This document shows, piece after piece, positions 7,518 to 16,680 of a stretch of DNA of 64,000 nt (position 1 is the first letter of the stretch; the number at the start of each line of letters is the position of its first letter). The notes below the pieces were generated by a model. That model saw nothing but the letters and a program-made list of their open reading frames with translations, did no database searches and was not told the origin of the DNA. Both the position numbers and the translations under genes were made by a program. This stretch comes from Nitrospira moscoviensis (lineage in GTDB: Bacteria > Nitrospirota > Nitrospiria > Nitrospirales > Nitrospiraceae): positions 868,001-932,000 of the forward strand of contig NZ_CP011801.1 in NCBI RefSeq assembly GCF_001273775.1, read 5' to 3'.

Positions 7518-7943
7518 TCACGGTCCTTTCCACTCAGCCAACAGGACCACGTGCCCTCTTCGTTTGGCCCGACTGACGTAGGCTCTATCGGCGGTCAGAT
7601 ATAAGCCTTTGGTCCGCAACGCCAATACATGGTAGGCCGCATCGTAGAAGGTGATTCCCTTCACATCCTGCATGTGTTCCAAAACTTCAATGGCATACTC
7701 AGCCCTGAGCGGAATTTCTTCGAGCTCATAAGCCAGCAGCGCACTCATCAACTCGGTCGCCATCTTTGGCTGTTTGATTCCCAGCACATTGCCGGCCTCG
7801 TATCGCCAGAGTGTCGGCACTCGAATCTCTACCTGGTCCGCCAAGAGCGCCTCTTCGAGCCGGGACGCCTGGATATGATCCGGTTCGTCCTCTTTCTCCA
7901 GGACCCACTTCAAAATGACGGAGGCGTCGGGCACGACAATCAT
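7518..7943 (-). CDS. vapC: VapC-like PIN-domain ribonuclease toxin
   Basis: 141 aa. It begins MIVVPDASVILKWVL with the first PIN acidic residue (D6), has a conserved E/D in the middle (WRYEAGNVLGIK) and ends with ITFYDAAYHVLAL plus LTADRAYVSRA, supplying the remaining Asp residues. Together these form the Mg-binding RNase site of VapC toxins, which typically cut tRNA or rRNA. The start overlaps the VapB stop by four bases (ATGA), the normal translational coupling of a TA pair. Confidence 0.85.
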   Translation of the reverse strand: MIVVPDASVILKWVLEKEDEPDHIQASRLEEALLADQVEIRVPTLWRYEAGNVLGIKQPKMATELMSALLAYELEEIPLRAEYAIEVLEHMQDVKGITFYDAAYHVLALRTKGLYLTADRAYVSRAKRRGHVVLLAEWKGP

Positions 7944-8173
7944 CGCTCGGTTCTCGTGCGATCCCGGCGCACTGCTTCCACGATCTCTTGACCGCTCAGA
8001 GTCGCGCTGTTCTTCCTCAGACGACGCACCACCTCAGCGGCATGCCGGCGTTTGCGCCGGAGCAGTTCGTTCCGCAATGCTTCATTCACGACCTGGCTTC
8101 GCCGGCGGGGTGGAACGAGCTTGAACAGTTCGTCCCTGAGTCGATCGTCGATGGACACATTGAGCTTGGCCAT
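7940..8173 (-). CDS. vapB: VapB-like antitoxin
   Basis: 77 aa from ATG 8173. It opens MAKLNVSIDDRLRDELFKLVPP followed by RSQVVNEALRNEL, a ribbon-helix-helix DNA-binding domain. The Arg-rich tail (RRKRRHAAEVVRRLRKNS) would fold on binding the VapC partner encoded directly downstream. An ATG three codons upstream is also possible, but its Shine-Dalgarno would be too close. An inverted repeat lies 48 bases upstream and is a candidate operator. Confidence 0.75.
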   Translation of the reverse strand: MAKLNVSIDDRLRDELFKLVPPRRRSQVVNEALRNELLRRKRRHAAEVVRRLRKNSATLSGQEIVEAVRRDRTRTER

Positions 8174-8220
8174 GGCTTCCATCCTTCCAGTGCAAGATAT
8201 CCTTACGGATGCCTATAAGA

Positions 8221-8239
8221 TGCGCCTAGATTAGGCGCA
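8221..8239. promoter_or_regulatory. Inverted repeat upstream of vapB
   Basis: TGCGCCTA (8221-8228) and TAGGCGCA (8232-8239) are perfect 8-base arms around a 3-base spacer. Position and symmetry fit a VapB operator. A TTATAG (8218-8213, minus strand) and TTGACT (8246-8241) flank the repeat, but their 22-base spacing is too long for an unaided sigma-70 promoter. Confidence 0.45.
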
Positions 8240-8437
8240 CAGTCAAGGCGCCATGCCGGTCTGTGAACACGTTCTTTTCGGATCACCCAACGAGCATCTC
8301 TGAGCGGCGCCGTTGTTTCGAGCCGCCTCTCGCGGGCGTGAGATGGGTTCGATTGTGCAGAGAAACAATGGGGACATTCTGAATTTTCAGAGCCGTGCAG
8401 GAAGCTGACGTATTGACTGTGTATATTTGATCTATCG

Positions 8438-8641
8438 ATGAACGCCGCACGGGTTCTCATCACGATCGTCGGCCTCGTGACTGCCGTCGTGACCTTCTGC
8501 CTTCTGCGCTTTCCGCACGCACGGCGTCCGCAATTTCGACAATACGGGGCGTTCTCTCTTGCCACGTCGCTTTTGGGCGCCGCTGTCGTTCTCGCTTTCT
8601 GTCTGCTGCTCGCCTACCTCCAGGGCATCTGGAGTCGTTGA
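8438..8641 (+). CDS. Small two-helix membrane protein, hypothetical
   Basis: 67 aa with two hydrophobic segments (residues 5-24 and 40-62) separated by a basic loop (RFPHARRPQFRQYG). No family recognised. The start is ATG 8438 with only weak upstream signals. The stop at 8641 is directly followed by a truncated antitoxin sequence, so the 3' end may have been created or altered by that insertion. The coding status is plausible rather than certain. Confidence 0.45.
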   Translation: MNAARVLITIVGLVTAVVTFCLLRFPHARRPQFRQYGAFSLATSLLGAAVVLAFCLLLAYLQGIWSR

Positions 8642-8760
8642 GCCGGACCGGGGAGACGTATTTCGCGATCTCGAGTTTCGCCGCGAGGAGGCTGAACATC
8701 TGCTGGTCCGTGCCGGCCTTATGGTGCAGAAACTCATCACGTCCCGCCGCCTCACCCATC
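8642..8760 (+). pseudogene. Truncated second copy of the XRE HigA-like gene
   Basis: Bases 8646-8755 repeat 5992-6108 at roughly 85 percent identity by eye. They encode GDVFRDLEFRREEAEHLLVRAGLM followed by VQKLITSRRLT, against GNVFRDLGFRREEAEHLLVRADLM and VQKLIASRRLT in the intact gene. A two-codon deletion removes IQ before VQK, and the similarity ends exactly where the helix-turn-helix should begin. There is no own start codon and no DNA-binding domain, so this is a decayed partial copy. Confidence 0.8.
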
Positions 8761-8781
8761 CCCACAACTCACCATTTATCG

Positions 8782-9132
8782 TCACGATGCCACTGTGACC
8801 GGCCGCACCTCCATGGTTCCGAACTGCGCCGACGGAAACTTCGAGGCCACCTGGATCGCCTCGTCCAGATCCCGGGCGCTGATCAAGAAAAAGCCGCCGA
8901 GTTGCTCCTTCGTTTCAGCAAAAGGACCGTCGGTCACGGCGAGCTTGCCGTTTCGGACTTTTACACTCCTGGCCGACTGTATGGGTTCGAGTTGCTCCGC
9001 CGCAAGGAGGTGACCGCTCTTCTTCAGTTCCTCACAGTAGGCCCTGGTCTCCTCCATAACGGCATCGCACTCGCTCTTGGACATGGAGTCCCACTTCCTC
9101 TCTTCGTGGCAACATAGGAGCATAAATTTCAT
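8782..9132 (-). CDS. YciI-related (DGPF domain) protein
   Basis: 116 aa from ATG 9132, where GGAGGT lies nine bases upstream and the family homology begins (MKFMLLCCHEERKWDSMS). The hallmark DGPFAETKEQLGGFFLI is at residues 68-84, followed by DLDEAIQVASKFPSAQFGTMEVRPV. The family has a ferredoxin-like dimer fold with a conserved His/Asp pocket; DGPF proteins are often encoded with ECF sigma factors, but none is present here. An in-frame extension to 9258 is not supported. Function is unknown beyond the fold. Confidence 0.85.
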   Translation of the reverse strand: MKFMLLCCHEERKWDSMSKSECDAVMEETRAYCEELKKSGHLLAAEQLEPIQSARSVKVRNGKLAVTDGPFAETKEQLGGFFLISARDLDEAIQVASKFPSAQFGTMEVRPVTVAS

Positions 9133-9309
9133 GGCTTCGACCTCCAATATATGAGGGTGAAACGCTGTCCTTGACAGATAGTCGTTCGACATACCCCAAA
9201 TCGACATCGAATAGCGGCGTCCGACAGGGATCGGAAAGCCAAGATCCAGCAGATCCATCCAAGACAGACTTGCCGGCTAGACTGTTCTTAAGCGGGCAGC
9301 GGGTCGGAC

Positions 9310-10449
9310 TCAACGACCTTGCCCGCCGGTGTGGCTATAGAACTGGCTCGTCGAGGGAATCTGTGTGAGCGAGCCGTGCGGGACGCCGAGGGGTTGGATT
9401 TGGGGAAAAGCCGGTTTGGCCGATGGGGCTACTGGGGATGAGAGCGAGGGAGTCTGACTGAGCGAACCATGGGGCACGCCGAGGGGTTGGATTTGCGGAA
9501 AGGCCGGGATGAGGGGCTGGGTGGGGAGTGTCACGGCTTCTCTGAGCCTGTTCCGAGATGCGGCGGAGGGAAAGTCGCCAGGCTGCGGAGAGGATGGCGA
9601 ACCGGCTCGCAGCCCTTGGTCAACGCCGAGAATTGGGATTGGCGGGACGGTCGGTTGGAAAATCAGCCCACCGATCATCGCAGGAATGGTCTGCCCCGCA
9701 GAGATTCCAGTGGTCCGGGATTCCGAGGCCATGGACTTCACGTGTAACTGGTCCAGTAGCTGCTGGCGCTCGGCCAGGAGCGCCTGAATCTGCTCTTGCG
9801 ACTGCGCCGTTGCCAGCGCCTGGTTCGCCGCGTCGAGCTGCTGCCGTAATCGGTCAGTCTCGATCCGCAAGGACGCCAACTCGTGTTTGGCGCTGTCATT
9901 GTCTCGCAGCGCGGCGATCGCCTGAACGGCTTCCTTGCGATCGACCTGCGCGGTGAGGTCTACGTGGATGACGACCGCGCCGTTGTCCGCCCGCGCCGAG
10001 GTCTGCTGATCGAGCACGATGATGCTGCCGGCGCTGTACGCGCGCAGCTCATCGCGAGTGACATCCAGATTCTTGATCTCCGTCACACTCTCCAGATAGG
10101 TCGCAGCTTGCTCAAGCGCCTGTCGCTTTGCGGACTGGATGGCCATGCGCACCGCCGCCGCATGGGTGTCGTATGCGCCCATGCGATAGTCGCTGCTCAC
10201 GGTGACGACGTGGGTCGTAGGTTCCTGATGGCCTTGGGTTGGAACGGGCACGGTGGATCCGGCCTGTGATGTCATCTCCGAATACAGCGGTACGGCGAGG
10301 CGACGGTAGGGCTCGGGGATCGACTGCAGATCGTTGGTGAACCTCGGCGTGCCGGCAGCATCCGTGTAGCGATAAATCTGCGATGTCGCGAGCAAGGAAG
10401 TGACGCTGAATAGGAGGGAGCACGCGATGAGGGGAGAGACAAACCGCAT
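9310..10449 (-). CDS. Secreted DUF4124-type protein with coiled coil and C-terminal repeats
   Basis: 379 aa. A signal peptide (1-22) is followed by a DUF4124-like segment (IYRYTDAAGTPRFTNDLQSIP, residues 25-45). Residues 85-190 resemble the N-terminal LPP20/FlgT-like fold: AIQSAKRQALEQAATYLES, then a beta strand of VVIHVDLTAQVD. A short coiled coil follows (about 195-245), and the tail is Pro-rich with two copies of AFPQIQPLGVPHGSL. It is probably a periplasmic or surface protein tied to cell-envelope structure; the exact role is unknown. The C-terminal repeat copies are also visible as DNA repeats at 9369-9409 and 9462-9505. Confidence 0.75.
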   Translation of the reverse strand: MRFVSPLIACSLLFSVTSLLATSQIYRYTDAAGTPRFTNDLQSIPEPYRRLAVPLYSEMTSQAGSTVPVPTQGHQEPTTHVVTVSSDYRMGAYDTHAAAVRMAIQSAKRQALEQAATYLESVTEIKNLDVTRDELRAYSAGSIIVLDQQTSARADNGAVVIHVDLTAQVDRKEAVQAIAALRDNDSAKHELASLRIETDRLRQQLDAANQALATAQSQEQIQALLAERQQLLDQLHVKSMASESRTTGISAGQTIPAMIGGLIFQPTVPPIPILGVDQGLRAGSPSSPQPGDFPSAASRNRLREAVTLPTQPLIPAFPQIQPLGVPHGSLSQTPSLSSPVAPSAKPAFPQIQPLGVPHGSLTQIPSTSQFYSHTGGQGR

Positions 10450-10550
10450 GACGGCACCGCACCTTTCGATCCGTCACTCGCGCGTGTATCACTATAACAG
10501 ATGGGGGTATCGTGCGGAGATGGGAAGAACTATTTAGATGAAGAAAGTCT

Positions 10551-10856
10551 TCATTCGAGCTCTCTGAGCAATCGCTGTACGGCTGTTTCGAGGCTGGGGA
10601 GCTTGTGCTGCACGATGTCCCACACAATCTCGCCATCGATGCCGAAGTACTCGTGGATTAAGATATCTCTGAGCCCCGCGATCTTTTTCCACTCCACGCC
10701 CGGCGCCTTGGCGCGAATAGAGTCGGGGACGCTCTTAGCCGCCTCCCCGATAATTTCCAGATTACGGACGACGGCGTCGAAAGTTTTGTCGTCTTGGATG
10801 AATGCCGCTTTGGCAAGACCTGCTGTATATGACCGCACCTTGTGGACGGCGTCCAA
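10551..10856 (-). CDS. hepT: HepT-like (DUF86) ribonuclease toxin
   Basis: 101 aa. The frame has no ATG or GTG near its beginning, and TTG 10856 has a good Shine-Dalgarno (GAGGA) six bases upstream. The all-helical fold ends its core with RDILIHEYFGID, the Rx4xH-type catalytic motif of HepT/HEPN RNases (R-x4-H-x-Y form). It directly follows mntA with a 20-base gap. In characterised MntA/HepT pairs the nucleotidyltransferase silences HepT by adding AMP to the Tyr of this motif, and that Tyr is present. Confidence 0.85.
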   Translation of the reverse strand: MDAVHKVRSYTAGLAKAAFIQDDKTFDAVVRNLEIIGEAAKSVPDSIRAKAPGVEWKKIAGLRDILIHEYFGIDGEIVWDIVQHKLPSLETAVQRLLRELE

Positions 10857-10876
10857 AATATCCTCGAGGGTAAATC

Positions 10877-11176
10877 CTACAGTCCCGAGGCATACACCGT
10901 TTCGCGCTGGATGATCGGGCGGAGCCGCGGCTTAATCGTATCGGCCAGGACGAGATCGACGCGGCATCCAAAGAGGTCTTCCAGGTAGGCTTTCAGGTCC
11001 ATATAGGCGTCGAAAGACTTCTCGGCAAGGTCCACGACAAAGTCCAGATCGCTGTTGGAGGTCGCTTCACCCCGAGCAGAGGATCCGAACAGCCCAAGGC
11101 GACGTACGCCGAACTTCTTGAGTGTGTCTCGGTTTTGTTCGATGAGCCCGAGGATTTGTTCTCGGCTTTTTAACAT
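10877..11176 (-). CDS. mntA: MntA-like minimal nucleotidyltransferase antitoxin
   Basis: 99 aa. The active-site loop GLFGSSARGEATSNSDLDFVVD provides the GSx10DxD motif of minimal nucleotidyltransferases (GSS at about 30-32, D-x-D at 43-45), and a third Asp lies in CRVDLVLAD. Such proteins adenylylate the HepT tyrosine and so act as antitoxins. Gene order antitoxin-toxin and the 20-base gap to hepT are typical. No clear promoter was recognised upstream. Confidence 0.85.
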   Translation of the reverse strand: MLKSREQILGLIEQNRDTLKKFGVRRLGLFGSSARGEATSNSDLDFVVDLAEKSFDAYMDLKAYLEDLFGCRVDLVLADTIKPRLRPIIQRETVYASGL

Positions 11177-11355
11177 AAGACCGAACGTATTCTCTGGCCT
11201 GTTTGACTGTGGATATCGTCAGCCGACCATCTCAACCTTCTCCACAGTAATGCTTTTCCTTTTGGCCTGCAAGCGGAAGCTGTGGCTTGGGCACCTGCGA
11301 CTTACTTCATGCAGCCACATAGGAGGAGCGTTTGCGTCCTTCGCTTATTGCAGCG

Positions 11356-12435
11356 CTAGAACGGAAGCGGGTGTACTTTCGCGTCGAGCTTCTTGCCTTC
11401 GACTTCGACGGTCAGTTCGGTGCCGGGTTTGCTGAAGTCGCGGAGGGGAAAGCCGAGCGCGATGATCTGTCCCAGCTTGGGCGAGCGCACGGCGCTGCTG
11501 ATCCAGCCGACCTCGCGGTCTCCGCTGAAGAGCTTCGCTTTGGGCGGCGGGATCGTAGAGTCCTTGAGGACGAGCCCGACTAGATGGCGGCGGACGTTGC
11601 CGTAGGTATCCATGCGGGCGACGACTTCCTGACCGGGGTAGCAGCCCTTGGTGAGGCTGAAGGCCTTGCTTTCCAGATTGGCTTCAGGCGGGACGATTTC
11701 TTCGTTCAGCTCAGGCCCGGCTTTCGGAATCCCGGCTTCGATGCGGAGCGCTTCTCGGGCTTGGCTGCCGATCGGCTCGATGCCGTAGGGTTTGCCTGCG
11801 TCCATCAACCGTTCCCAGGCGACCACGAGTCCGTCGGCCGGGATCATCACTTCATAGTCCTGCTCGCCGGTCTCTTCCGTCCGGATGATCAGCGCGGTTT
11901 GGCCGCCGATCGTGGCCGAGATGAAATTGATCGGCTTCAGATCGGCGACGTCGCTTCCGAAGGCGGCCTTGATTACGTCGGCGGCTTTCGGTCCGCTGAC
12001 GAGGAGGAGGCCCCGACTCTCGACGCAATTTTCCATTTTCGCCTTCGTGCCGTAGAGAAGGAACTTCCTGAGCGCTTGGTAGGTCGTCTCGCCGATTTCG
12101 CCCACGTCTTCCAGCATGACCGCGTCGGCCTGCATATAGACCCGGAAGTAGGTGAGCATCTTGCCTTTGTGCGTAAGGAAGCTGGAGTAGCGGCCCTGGC
12201 CCGGCTGAAGCGGCAGGATGTCGTTGCTGATGACGCTTTGCAGCCATTTGACGCGATCGTCCCCCGTCACGCGGATCTTCCCGCGGTGGGACAGATCGGC
12301 CAGGCCCACGGCCTCCCGCACGGCCCGATACTCGGCTGCTACGTCGCCGTAGTGGGCGGGCATCTCCCAGCCGGTCGCCTCTTCGAACGTGGCGCCGAGT
12401 TGGGCGTGGCTGCTATGCAATCGCGATTGTTTCAT
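11356..12435 (-). CDS. ygfZ: YgfZ/GcvT-like folate-binding protein
   Basis: 359 aa from ATG 12435, four bases after the stop of the pseudo-receiver gene. The GcvT fold is clear: LADLSHRGKIRVTGDDRVKWLQSVISNDI near the N-terminus and KGCYPGQEVVARMDTYGNVRRHL at about 280-305. KGCYxGQE is the diagnostic YgfZ/COG0354 motif, whose Cys is needed for function. YgfZ uses tetrahydrofolate and supports assembly or repair of Fe-S enzymes. Its position in a thi4-TPR-regulator run suggests cotranscription with the thiamine genes, where ThiC itself is a 4Fe-4S enzyme. Confidence 0.85.
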   Translation of the reverse strand: MKQSRLHSSHAQLGATFEEATGWEMPAHYGDVAAEYRAVREAVGLADLSHRGKIRVTGDDRVKWLQSVISNDILPLQPGQGRYSSFLTHKGKMLTYFRVYMQADAVMLEDVGEIGETTYQALRKFLLYGTKAKMENCVESRGLLLVSGPKAADVIKAAFGSDVADLKPINFISATIGGQTALIIRTEETGEQDYEVMIPADGLVVAWERLMDAGKPYGIEPIGSQAREALRIEAGIPKAGPELNEEIVPPEANLESKAFSLTKGCYPGQEVVARMDTYGNVRRHLVGLVLKDSTIPPPKAKLFSGDREVGWISSAVRSPKLGQIIALGFPLRDFSKPGTELTVEVEGKKLDAKVHPLPF

Positions 12436-12439
12436 CTGT

Positions 12440-12883
12440 TTAATTTTGAATTGAGGATGTTGAGTCCAATTCAACATTCAACAGTATCTCTTTAATCAGC
12501 TCTTTCGTCCGCGCCGAGAATTCATTGCGCGACACGATCTTTGTCACGCCGAGCGCTTTGGCGCGGGTCCACGTCTCCACTTCTTCATGGTTGGCGAAGG
12601 CCAGGACCGGCAGCTGCTTCGAGGCCGGGTCGGCTCGGAGCGCTTCGAGCGCCTTCAAGCCGTCGACCGACGGATCGTTCATGTTCAGCACGGCCGCCGC
12701 CGGCTTGAGCGCCGAGGCTTTCTCCTGTACTTCGTCCTGCGCCCGAGCCCGCTCCAACGTGTAGCCCTGCGGCTTCAGCGCATCGCGCAGCTTCGTGTAG
12801 AAGAAGATATCGTTGACGGCGACGAGAATGGTCTTCTGGTCTATGCGGTCTGTCTTGTCTATCTGGTCGATGTTTGTATTCAT
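12440..12883 (-). CDS. Pseudo-receiver (response-regulator-like) protein
   Basis: 147 aa. Residues about 18-135 have the receiver fold (TILVAVNDIFFYTKLRDALKPQGYT, then GLKALEALRADPASKQLPVLAFAN). The phosphoacceptor Asp of the usual LLD motif is replaced by Asn (AVLNMNDPSVDG), the N-terminal acidic pair is reduced, and the late KP motif is absent. It therefore probably does not take phosphate. The N-terminus (NIDQIDKTDRIDQKT) is a low-complexity tripeptide repeat encoded by a 9-bp DNA repeat, which also occurs inverted in the leader (12914-12951). Shine-Dalgarno AGAGGA precedes ATG 12883. Cotranscribed with the TPR gene upstream and YgfZ downstream. Confidence 0.75.
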   Translation of the reverse strand: MNTNIDQIDKTDRIDQKTILVAVNDIFFYTKLRDALKPQGYTLERARAQDEVQEKASALKPAAAVLNMNDPSVDGLKALEALRADPASKQLPVLAFANHEEVETWTRAKALGVTKIVSRNEFSARTKELIKEILLNVELDSTSSIQN

Positions 12884-12951
12884 GCAGATCCTCTTGTGCT
12901 AGCGATTCACCACACTAGATAGACCAGATAGACGAAATAGACCAGACAGAC
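12838..12951. repeat. Inverted 9-bp tandem repeats around the pseudo-receiver start
   Basis: On the plus strand, 12914-12951 holds four copies of a 9-base unit (ATAGACCAG, ATAGACGAA, ATAGACCAG, ACAGACCGG). Its inverted counterpart at 12838-12872 forms codons 5-15 of the minus-strand gene. The two arms share a perfect 12-base core (GACCAGATAGAC) and most other positions. Folded in the mRNA, the loop would hold the Shine-Dalgarno and ATG. This could be a simple-sequence expansion or a translational control hairpin. Confidence 0.6.
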
Positions 12952-12956
12952 CGGTT

Positions 12957-13472
12957 TCAATTCAGCGAACTGATCAACCGTCCCAGCGCTCGTTTGGCCA
13001 ACGCGTAGTTCGGGTTCAGCGTCAGCGCTTTCTTGTACGACTCGATGGCTTCGGTCCATTGGCCCTTGCGCTCGTAGACGCGCCCCAGGTTCAGATGAGG
13101 GAAGGCGGGACTTTCGTATCGCTTGGCCTGCATGGCTTTCTGGAACCAGGGGATCGCCTCGTCGAACTCGCCTTTCTCGATCAGATAGGCTCCGATGTCG
13201 TTGTAGGGATTCCCGAAGTCGGGATCCTGGCGGATCGCGTTGTGGCACTCTTCGATCGCCTCATCCAGCCGGCCCATGAAGCTGTAGGTCCAGCCCAAAA
13301 ACGTATAGGCCTCGGCCGTCGGGTGGATGTTCAGAGACTTCTTGTAGAGGTTGACCGCCTCTTCCAACTCGCCCTTCATCTGGCGTTCGTAGGCCTGCTG
13401 GAACAGCTGCCAGGCTTCGCGCTTGTCTTCTTCGCGGCCTTCGCCTTGGATTAGAAAGTCCTGTACGTCCAT
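12957..13472 (-). CDS. TPR-repeat protein
   Basis: 171 aa. About four tetratricopeptide repeats run from residue 17 onward: AWQLFQQAYERQMKGELEEAVNLYKKSLNIHP, then AYTFLGWTYSFMGRLDEAIEECHNAI, PYNDIGAYLIEKGEFDEAIPWFQKAM, and PHLNLGRVYERKGQWTEAIESYKKAL. No signal or membrane segment. Such proteins are protein-protein adaptors. It precedes a pseudo-receiver and YgfZ and follows thi4 across a long hairpin repeat. The binding partner cannot be deduced. Confidence 0.85.
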   Translation of the reverse strand: MDVQDFLIQGEGREEDKREAWQLFQQAYERQMKGELEEAVNLYKKSLNIHPTAEAYTFLGWTYSFMGRLDEAIEECHNAIRQDPDFGNPYNDIGAYLIEKGEFDEAIPWFQKAMQAKRYESPAFPHLNLGRVYERKGQWTEAIESYKKALTLNPNYALAKRALGRLISSLN

Positions 13473-13475
13473 GAT

Positions 13476-13600
13476 GCGGCTTCTGAAAAAGGCCCCCGGC
13501 GTCGTTCTCAGTCGTCCGAACTCCTCGACGTACTCAGCACAGTACGCCTCCGGGTTCGTCCTCCCTGCGGCCTAGCCGGACGGCCTTTTTGAGAAGCCGC
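13476..13600. repeat. Long interspersed hairpin element, copy A
   Basis: Outer arms GCGGCTTCTGAAAAAGGCC (13476-13494) and its reverse complement at 13582-13600 pair with a single internal G/G mismatch. Inside, GACGTACT and AGTACGCCTC segments pair around 13525-13550. The same layout and many identical words (CGTCGTTCTC, AGTACGCCTCCGGGTT, GCGGCCTAGC-GGACG) recur at 44871-44991, and a diverged version at 46171-46280. It lies between the thi4 stop and the TPR gene start. Confidence 0.75.
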
Positions 13601-13617
13601 AGGAAAGGGAGAGAGAA

Positions 13618-14418
13618 TTACTCGTTTTTCAGCTTCTTCTTAATCAACTCGGCGCCGTATCGGCCGGACAGTAGCATCGAGCCAAAGGCTGGACCCATGC
13701 GGGGCGTCCCATGGACAGCAGCCACTGCCAGGCCGATGACGAAGCAGTTTGGATACACTTCGCCGGTCCGGTCCATCACTTCTTCTTCGGAGCGCGACAC
13801 CCACATGGCGCCGTTGCCCGGGACCGGCTTGTAGAGATTGCGCTTGTGCAGCAACTCCACCACGACGGCGTCGTGTCCCGTGGCATCGACGACGATCTTG
13901 CTTTCGAGCGCGATTGGATCGACGTGGATGATATCATGCCCCGCCATCTCGGCCGTCGTGTTGTTCACCACGACGCCTTCCAGCACGCCGTCCCGCCGTA
14001 GAATTAAATCCACGACGCGGGTCAGATTCAAGACCTTCGCGCCGCCCCGGTAGGCGGCGGCCACCAAGGCTCCAGTCGCGTGCGGCGGATCGACCATGTA
14101 CATCCCGTCGCAGTCCTTGATCTTCTTGCAAGGCACGCCGATTTCTTCCAAGATTTCGTTCGCCGGTTCGCAGATCGTCGCCTTGTTCATTAAATAGCCG
14201 CCGTGCCAGAACCCGCCGCCCAAGGCCAGGCTTTGTTCGACAATCAACGTCCGGAAGCCCATCTTCGCCAAGTCGTGCGCGCAAATGAGCCCCGAAGGCC
14301 CGGCACCGACGATGATGACGTCGCTCTCGATGAGTTGATCGAACTCCTTATAGTATTCGCGAGCGATCTGTCTCGTGATATCGCGCTCGCGCAGAGGAGC
14401 TGGTTTTGGCTTTGCCAT
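13618..14418 (-). CDS. thi4: Thi4-type thiazole synthase (sulfide-dependent type predicted)
   Basis: 266 aa. A dinucleotide-binding motif (DVIIVGAGPSGLICAHDLA, residues 33-51) and the Thi4 core follow: EQSLALGGGFWHGG, DPPHATGALVAAAYRGGAKVL, ATGHDAVV, then GTPRMGPAFGSMLLSG. The position of the sulfur-donating Cys of yeast Thi4 (Cys205, CCMDP) reads IIHVDP here, so His165 stands in its place, as in archaeal homologues that use free sulfide and turn over many times. It makes the thiazole half of thiamine from NAD and glycine. It is encoded 10 bases after thiC and shares its riboswitch. Confidence 0.9.
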   Translation of the reverse strand: MAKPKPAPLRERDITRQIAREYYKEFDQLIESDVIIVGAGPSGLICAHDLAKMGFRTLIVEQSLALGGGFWHGGYLMNKATICEPANEILEEIGVPCKKIKDCDGMYMVDPPHATGALVAAAYRGGAKVLNLTRVVDLILRRDGVLEGVVVNNTTAEMAGHDIIHVDPIALESKIVVDATGHDAVVVELLHKRNLYKPVPGNGAMWVSRSEEEVMDRTGEVYPNCFVIGLAVAAVHGTPRMGPAFGSMLLSGRYGAELIKKKLKNE

Positions 14419-14427
14419 ATAGACTCC

Positions 14428-16517
<2,090 letters not shown>

Positions 16518-16528
16518 ATATAGGTCGA

Positions 16529-16558
16529 ATCGTATGCTTCATCCCGGAGCGAAGTCAA
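16529..16558 (-). promoter_or_regulatory. Promoter of the thiC riboswitch transcript
   Basis: TTGACT (16558-16553) and TACGAT (16534-16529) are separated by 18 bases on the minus strand. The predicted start near 16522 places the whole TPP aptamer in the leader. Confidence 0.6.
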
Positions 16559-16628
16559 TTGCCTCTTAGGCCTAGCATCAACCACACGAATGGTCCGTTG
16601 CTAGGGCTTCTTTCCGCTCGGTGATTCG

Positions 16629-16657
16629 TTGATTGTGGGGAATGCCTGTCGTAGAAT
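16629..16657 (+). promoter_or_regulatory. Promoter of nadA
   Basis: TTGATT (16629-16634) and TAGAAT (16652-16657) are 17 bases apart. The expected start near 16664 leaves a short leader with AGAGGGG ahead of ATG 16681. It is divergent from the thiC promoter about 70 bases away. Confidence 0.65.
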
Positions 16658-16680
16658 CACTCACTTGCAGAGGGGCCTGC

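Noticed and set aside
8370..8400. AATGGGGACATTCTGAATTT, similar to words near REP-associated transposases
   Set aside because: Single copy, no paired repeat, no transposase gene nearby.
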